A stretch of 64,000 bases of DNA from positions 1,178,001-1,242,000 of the forward strand of contig CP064979.1 of NCBI GenBank assembly GCA_016699575.1, in the 5' to 3' direction. This document shows, one piece after another, positions 59,144 through 64,000 of this stretch. The notes beneath the pieces are model-generated. The model was not told where the DNA came from. It was given only the letters and a program-made list of their open reading frames with translations, and ran no database searches. Numbering within the stretch: the first letter of the stretch is position 1; every line of letters begins with the position of its first letter. A program made the translations under genes and the position numbers. Source of the DNA: Flavobacteriales bacterium. GTDB lineage: Bacteria; Bacteroidota; Bacteroidia; Flavobacteriales_F; PHOS-HE28.

Positions 59144-60421
59144 CTACCCCACCAGCCCCGCCCCCGTGTCCTCCACTTTGAGCCGCACCAGGTCGATGCG
59201 GCCGTGGGTCACCTGGGCAATGGTGAGGTGGAAGGCGCCGATGTCGAGCTGGGCTCCCTGCTCGGGCAGTTCCTCGGTGTGGTGCAGGATCCATCCGGCC
59301 AGGGTGCCGAACTCCTCGTCCACGGGGAAGTCGAGGCCGAAATGGTCACGGAGCCGCTCCACCTCCACCCGACCGCTGAAAAGGAACTCGTGTTCCCCCA
59401 GGCGCTCCTCCACCACCTCGCCCAGGTCGTGCTCATCGTCGATGTCGCCCACAATGGTTTCCACCACATCCTCAATGGTGAGCATGCCGGCCGTGCCGCC
59501 GAACTCGTCCACCACCACGGCCACGTGTGCCTTCTGTTTGGTGAAGAGCTGCAGCACCTGGTCCACGGGCATAGTGCCGGGGATGAAGTTCACCGGGCGC
59601 ATGACGCTGCGGATGGTGCGCGGGCGGCGGAACATCTCGTAGCCGTGCACATAACCGATGATGTTGTCGATACCGTCCTTGTACACCAGCAACTTGCTCA
59701 GGCCGGTGTCGGCGAAGCGTTTTTGCAACGTGGCCACCGTCTCCTCCACGTCGATGGCTTCGATCTCCGCACGGGGCACCATGCGATCGCGGGCCTTGGT
59801 GCTGCTCAGCTCCAAGGTGTTGCGGAAGTAGCCCACCTCTGCGTCCATGTCCTTGTCGGCGGGCGTGCTTTCGCTCACCTGCTTCAGGAACTCATCAAGG
59901 TCGATGCGGCCGAAAACGGGCTGACCAGGCTTGGCGCGCACGCCGATGAGCCGCAGCAGCAGCTCACTGATACCGGTGAACACCATCATGGGCAGCCAGA
60001 GCACCACGTAGATGAGTTGCAGCGGCACGGCGAACACCGTGAGGATCCCGTTGGGGTCGATGCGGAAGAGCGACTTGGGGAAGTACTCCGCCACCACCAG
60101 GATGATGAGCGTGCCGATGACCGTGCTGGCCGTTAGCTCGAACCACTCGTGCGGATAAATACTGTGCAACCAGGGATCGATGCCTTTGGCCAGCATGAGC
60201 GAACTGACCACGATGGCGATGTTGTTCCCCACGAGCAAGGCGCCGATGACACGGTGCGGCCGCCGATAAAGGCCCGCCAGGAGCCGCGCGCCCAGATCGC
60301 CCTGCTTGCGTTGCAGCTCCACATAGAGCTTGTTGGCGCTCACGAAGGCGATCTCCAGCCCGCTGCTGAAGGCCGAGAACAGCAGCGCAACAATGAGTAT
60401 GGTAAGGTCGGTAGGGCTCAA
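59144..60421 (-). CDS. CorC/HlyC (CNNM-like) membrane protein with CBS domains
   Basis: This 425-residue protein has an N-terminal DUF21/CNNM membrane domain (about residues 1-180) with three to four helices. The sequences VGNNIAIVVSSLML and AEYFPKSLFRIDP are typical, and the latter contains the conserved EYFPKS motif. A CBS pair follows (about 200-330), with VPRAEIEAIDVEETVATLQKRFADTGLSKLLVYKDGIDNIIGYVH and VAVVVDEFGGTAGMLTIEDVVETIVGDI. A CorC_HlyC domain closes the protein (about 345-420). Family members move or control magnesium and cobalt, and 'hemolysin' is a historical label. It is separated from the downstream ppiD gene by 178 bases and probably has its own promoter. Confidence 0.9.
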   Translation of the reverse strand: MSPTDLTILIVALLFSAFSSGLEIAFVSANKLYVELQRKQGDLGARLLAGLYRRPHRVIGALLVGNNIAIVVSSLMLAKGIDPWLHSIYPHEWFELTASTVIGTLIILVVAEYFPKSLFRIDPNGILTVFAVPLQLIYVVLWLPMMVFTGISELLLRLIGVRAKPGQPVFGRIDLDEFLKQVSESTPADKDMDAEVGYFRNTLELSSTKARDRMVPRAEIEAIDVEETVATLQKRFADTGLSKLLVYKDGIDNIIGYVHGYEMFRRPRTIRSVMRPVNFIPGTMPVDQVLQLFTKQKAHVAVVVDEFGGTAGMLTIEDVVETIVGDIDDEHDLGEVVEERLGEHEFLFSGRVEVERLRDHFGLDFPVDEEFGTLAGWILHHTEELPEQGAQLDIGAFHLTIAQVTHGRIDLVRLKVEDTGAGLVG

Positions 60422-60521
60422 GCGGGGGTGAAGATCGCATAGGCCACTCTTTTGATACTTGGGCGATCACGAGTTGGCTAACGGCCAAGGGATTAGTGCT
60501 AGGATTCCGAAAAAATGCCTA

Positions 60522-60529
60522 TAGCTTCA
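60522..60529 (+). promoter_or_regulatory. -7 promoter-like element TAGCTTCA of the SpvB-type gene
   Basis: TAGCTTCA lies 31 bases before the chosen ATG 60561. It matches TAnnTTyG with the final base changed. Confidence 0.4.
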
Positions 60530-60560
60530 CACCGTGCCCTACCATGGGTGCGTTGGCGTC

Positions 60561-61817
60561 ATGGAAGCGAAACGGAACACTGTTGCATTCGCGGCGGTGA
60601 TGAGCGCTGTGCTTTGCGTTGCTCAACTACCGAACACTGTTTATGACGCGCAGTCTTATACCACTGCCCAAGTGGAAGCTTGGGGCGTGGACCTGAACGC
60701 ACCGGTAGGAGTTCTTCCCGGCGGTGCGGGCGTAAGCGCTACCGGCGGTGCCACCTACACCATACCGATCGCAGTGCCTCCGGGAACGAACGGCGTTGCA
60801 CCACAATTAGCCATCACCTACAGTTCGCAAGCCGGAGATGGACAACTGGGCATGGGTTGGGGCATCAGTGGCCTTTCGAGCATCGCCATGGTGAACAGGG
60901 ACATGCACAACAGCACGCTCGTTGCGCCAATGCAGTTTTCACCGGACGACCAATACGAACTGGACGGCCTATCGCTGGTGCCCATCAATGGCGGGGCACA
61001 GGGCGCCGACGGCACGATCTACGACACGGAGGTAGCGCAGTATGCTGAGGTAGTATCGCATGGTCCACAGCCGGAACTAGGGCCGTACTACTTCACTGTG
61101 GTGACAAAGGACGGCCTGCGGTATTGGTATGGCGAGGGCGATGCCAGCGTTCGGGCGAACGGCAATTGGCCTGTGGAGTGGAAGATGAACAAATGGATGG
61201 ACCTCAACGGCAACTACGTGAACTATGTGTACGAGACAGACCCCGTGGACGATGAGACGTACTTGGACAGGATCGAATACACCGGCAATGATGCGGCGAA
61301 CCTTGCACCGTACAACCACATAGAGTTCGTTTACTCTCAACGCGACGACCGCACGCAAACCTGGGTGAACGGCTGCCGCTTCTGGCGGACGCGATTGCTT
61401 GACGCCATCAAGGTGTACGCCGAAGGGCAGCACGTGCGCACGTACGAACTACGTTATGCGCAACGGCATTTGGGCCGTTCGTTCCTGAACAGCGTGACGG
61501 TTTCGAACGCTGGAGAAACGGAGTGGATGCATCCCACCATTTTCAAGTACGGCGACATAGACGTTGTCCACGATGTGGACCAGTATGCCATCAACGACGC
61601 GCAAGTGAAGTATTTCACCGGCGACTTCGACGGGAACGGCATGAGCGACGTGGTGCGCGTGTATTACGACAACGTGGACCTGACGCCGAACAACAACTGG
61701 TGGGACATCAGCTACGAGGAAGTGCAGCATTCCTTTGATGTGTACATGAACGGCTCCACGACCTCAACTCACTTCGTGGACCTGGGTGCGCTCATCGGGA
61801 CCTCCAACGCCATTTAA
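60561..61817 (+). CDS. SpvB-type N-terminal part of an RHS-like exported protein, ending at an in-frame TAA
   Basis: This 418-residue open frame starts at ATG 60561 with a signal-like segment (TVAFAAVMSAVLCVAQ, about residues 6-21). It then shows the SpvB signature: GGATYTIPIAVPPGTNG and QLAITYSSQAGDGQLGMGWGISGLSSI. A YWYGEGDASVRANG element and the start of an FG-GAP series, with DFDGNGMSDVV near residue 367, follow. Translation stops at a TAA (61815-61817) between two FG-GAP motifs. The same frame continues without another stop to the end of the window. In related genes this part joins a long RHS/YD-repeat region and often ends in a toxin. The stop makes it a candidate pseudogene or an assembly error. 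Confidence 0.8.
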   Translation: MEAKRNTVAFAAVMSAVLCVAQLPNTVYDAQSYTTAQVEAWGVDLNAPVGVLPGGAGVSATGGATYTIPIAVPPGTNGVAPQLAITYSSQAGDGQLGMGWGISGLSSIAMVNRDMHNSTLVAPMQFSPDDQYELDGLSLVPINGGAQGADGTIYDTEVAQYAEVVSHGPQPELGPYYFTVVTKDGLRYWYGEGDASVRANGNWPVEWKMNKWMDLNGNYVNYVYETDPVDDETYLDRIEYTGNDAANLAPYNHIEFVYSQRDDRTQTWVNGCRFWRTRLLDAIKVYAEGQHVRTYELRYAQRHLGRSFLNSVTVSNAGETEWMHPTIFKYGDIDVVHDVDQYAINDAQVKYFTGDFDGNGMSDVVRVYYDNVDLTPNNNWWDISYEEVQHSFDVYMNGSTTSTHFVDLGALIGTSNAI

Positions 61818-64000
61818 CTGTTCAGGGACCAAGGCACCAACAGCAACGTGGTAACGATGGACATGACCGGTGATGGGCGGGATGACATCCTGGTGACGAG
61901 CTTGTCATGGGATGGAGACGAGGAAAAATGGCAGGTTGTTGGTTTCTGGCTTCTCCGAAGCACTTCGGTTCTTGATGATGCGAGTTTTGCAGTGGAGGAC
62001 CTTGGCAAGCCGAGTCCTGCTATCAAATACCTCGACCCACCCGTTCAATTCATGACTGTCGGTGACTTCAACGGGAACGGCCGTAGCGAACTGCTCGTGA
62101 ACCTATATGACGACCAATGGAACAACGCCTACGCCTACACCTTTGAATGGAGTACGAACCCGACATGGTCCGCGGCTCAGACCCTGCCGAATGCGAACGC
62201 CGTTTCTCGTGCTCGGCACATGCATGTTATGGATTATGATGGCGATGGCAAGCAGGAACTTATTGTCAGACAGAACGAGTATGGTGATGGATTCCAGATG
62301 TTGACGCAGACCAGCGAGAACACCTGGACCGAGCAGTACACCTCCCCCTCCCTAGCGGCCGACATGGACGACCATGTTTGGATCGGCGATGTGGACGGCG
62401 ATGGAAAGGACGATGTGCTTGTCAACTACTACACCGGGTCATGGTGGCTTTACACGAGCACCGGTGCCAACTTTTCCGTGTTCGCCAGGTGGAAAGCCGA
62501 TCAACTGTCGTTCACGCCGTTTCTCGACGCGGATGATGAGACGGTGTTCCTCGCCGACTTCAATGGCGATGGGCGCGCGGACATTTTCCGCTCAGAGGCC
62601 GGTACGGATGTGGCACGGGTCCACTATTCCATGGGCTACACCCCAACGGGTCCTTCCTTCAGTTGGACCAACTACGTGGTGGAGGGGTTCCAACCCTTGA
62701 CCACACTGACCCTCGGTGACATGAACGGCGACGGAAAGCACGATGTACTGAACTACGCCCTCTACACCGAGCCATTGGAGATCCACTACTTCAACAAAGG
62801 CGCTCATGAGCGCAGCATGACCCATGCGAGCAATGGCATGGGTGCGCTGACCACATGGACACTGGCCTACACCAGTGATGCTGCGGTGTACACCCAGGAG
62901 ACGTACGGGGCTGGTCTTAGCGAAGTGAGCACCGCCGGACCGATGGAAGTGGTGGCCGGCATGAGCAACCCTGATGGTGTTGGCGGGCGTTATTCGGACT
63001 GGTACAGCTATGAGAACGCGTGGCGGCAACAGTATGCCCGTCGCTTCATGGGCTTCGAGCGCACGGTGCATGACGACATTCGCAAGCAACTGCGCACCGA
63101 GCGCAAGCGCAAGCGCACGAGCGGGATCAGCGGGTTATTGCCGGAAACGGTGGATATGAGCAGCCTGGTGGACCAAACCCTTCTACACGGTGCCGTGAGG
63201 ACGTACACGTTCCTGACCACGGGTATCGCCAACTATACCCGCGTACTCGTGGAAACCGAGCAACGAACCAACCACTTGGACAATAGGACCAGCACTTGGA
63301 CCATGCTCGACTTCGACGTGGACGGAAACGTGGAAGAGAGCATGTTGGACATCAACGGCATCGAGGAAGTTCACACCACCACCACATGGGTGGCCCGCGG
63401 ACCTTCCACGCGACTGGCGAAGCCCGAGCTCGTGACGGTGGAAAGCACGCGCGACGGAGTCCCACCGGTTTCCAAACAAACCAACTACACCTACTATACC
63501 AGCGGGCGGCTGGACAAGACCATTGACTTCTTCGGGACACCACAGACGAGGACCACGGACCGGCAGTACAACAACACCGGCAATCTGGTGTTGCAGCGTG
63601 AGTATTACACCGCGCTTCCTGTGGCCGGTTACCGGACCACGCAACTCGCGTACGACGCCAAGCGGCGCTACCCAACGGAGCAGACGATCGTCTGGAACGA
63701 TGGAGGTGTATTCAGGGACATTACCACTACAACCACCTGTGGGGACCCGCGCTGGGGCGCGCCCACGGCCCAATTGGGCCCTGACGGGCTGACCACCCTG
63801 AGCACATACGATAGTTGGGGACGGACCAGCACATGGAGCGCACCCCATGAGGCAGGAACCCCGCGATATGAATTGACCTACGAGCACGATTGGGCTGTTG
63901 ACCCTGTTACCCATCAGTACACGCAGCTGCGCACGAACGACCCTGGCGGGGCCGATCGCATCGGCTACTTCGACCTGTTCGGCCGCGAGGTGGAGGCATG
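61818..64000 (+). pseudogene. FG-GAP and RHS/YD continuation of the SpvB-type gene, separated by one TAA and truncated at the window end
   Basis: The frame of the gene above stays open for all 727 codons from 61818 to the window end. The translation keeps the same architecture. FG-GAP/VCBS motifs recur as DMTGDGRDDIL, DFNGNGRSELL, DYDGDGKQELI, DVDGDGKDDVL, DFNGDGRADIF and DMNGDGKHDVL. TcdB-middle/RHS-like sequence follows, with RFMGFERTVHDD, and then RHS-type segments RRYPTEQTIVW, GPDGLTTLSTYDSWGR and YFDLFGREVEA. The base composition and codon use are protein-like throughout, so this is one gene broken by a single codon. A fresh start at ATG 61857 would lack the SpvB part and the signal. The 3' end and any C-terminal toxin lie outside the window. 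Confidence 0.75.

Noticed and set aside
1..64000. tRNA, rRNA, insertion sequences, integrase, prophage or CRISPR
   Set aside because: I looked for cloverleaf-like stems with CCA ends, transposase or integrase motifs and regular spaced repeats on both strands and found none, although a scan by eye can miss a lone tRNA.

Overview
The window is a GC-rich stretch of a Bacteroidota chromosome, most likely Flavobacteriales or a close relative. Evidence: three proteins with type A type IX secretion (T9SS) C-terminal domains, one giant SprB-type adhesin with a gliding-motility (type B) C-terminus, a PorP/SprF partner, a GWxTD protein, DUF6029 and Omp28-like proteins, and -7 promoter elements of the Bacteroidota TAnnTTTG class. 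There is no rRNA marker, so family or genus cannot be named. I saw no tRNA, rRNA, CRISPR array, insertion sequence, integrase or phage gene. Coding density is very high: no gap exceeds about 240 bases and many neighbours overlap by 1 to 13 bases.

Layout. 1-8.5 kb: the C-terminal end of an M1-type peptidase, lpxH, gap, a 982-residue T9SS propeller protein, an outer-membrane barrel protein overlapping lipA, an OsmC protein and a 41-residue lipoprotein. 8.7-15 kb: ung, a BamA/TamA-like Omp85 protein, rmuC, a GWxTD lipoprotein, rlmB, then a predicted three-way-junction RNA fold that closes on the start codon of a small exported protein. 15-29 kb: the centrepiece, a 3631-residue SprB-like adhesin with 38 repeats, followed by PorP/SprF and a PorE-like OmpA lipoprotein. 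Together these look like one cell-surface secretion and anchoring unit.

29-39 kb: a TPR-like protein, an M23 peptidase, a TlpA thioredoxin, a NadR-like kinase, cystathionine gamma-synthase, a DMT transporter, the yicC-gmk-nadD cluster with convergent udk, two microprotein genes with their own terminators, and a heptamer repeat beside gatC. 39-48 kb: gatC-plsC, trpS, a pair of exported amidohydrolase-family proteins (three domains, only one with metal ligands), a small membrane protein plus cytochrome c lipoprotein, hflX and a zinc-less sirtuin. 48-54 kb: a cluster of extracytoplasmic proteins, namely two T9SS cargoes (one with a thioredoxin fold), TlpA, DUF6029 and Omp28. 54-60.4 kb: a microprotein, queG, an unknown gene, ruvB, ppiD and a CorC/HlyC protein. 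60.5-64 kb: a SpvB/FG-GAP/RHS-type gene split by a single in-frame TAA and running off the window.

Most of the window is envelope biology (LPS, outer-membrane assembly, T9SS export, disulfide handling, surface adhesin) mixed with housekeeping genes. The points most worth checking are the block structure of the SprB array with its PorP/PorE neighbours, the interrupted SpvB/RHS gene, the structured RNA at 14621-14678, the amidohydrolase pair, and a recurring TAnnTTyG promoter that in three cases leaves almost no leader.
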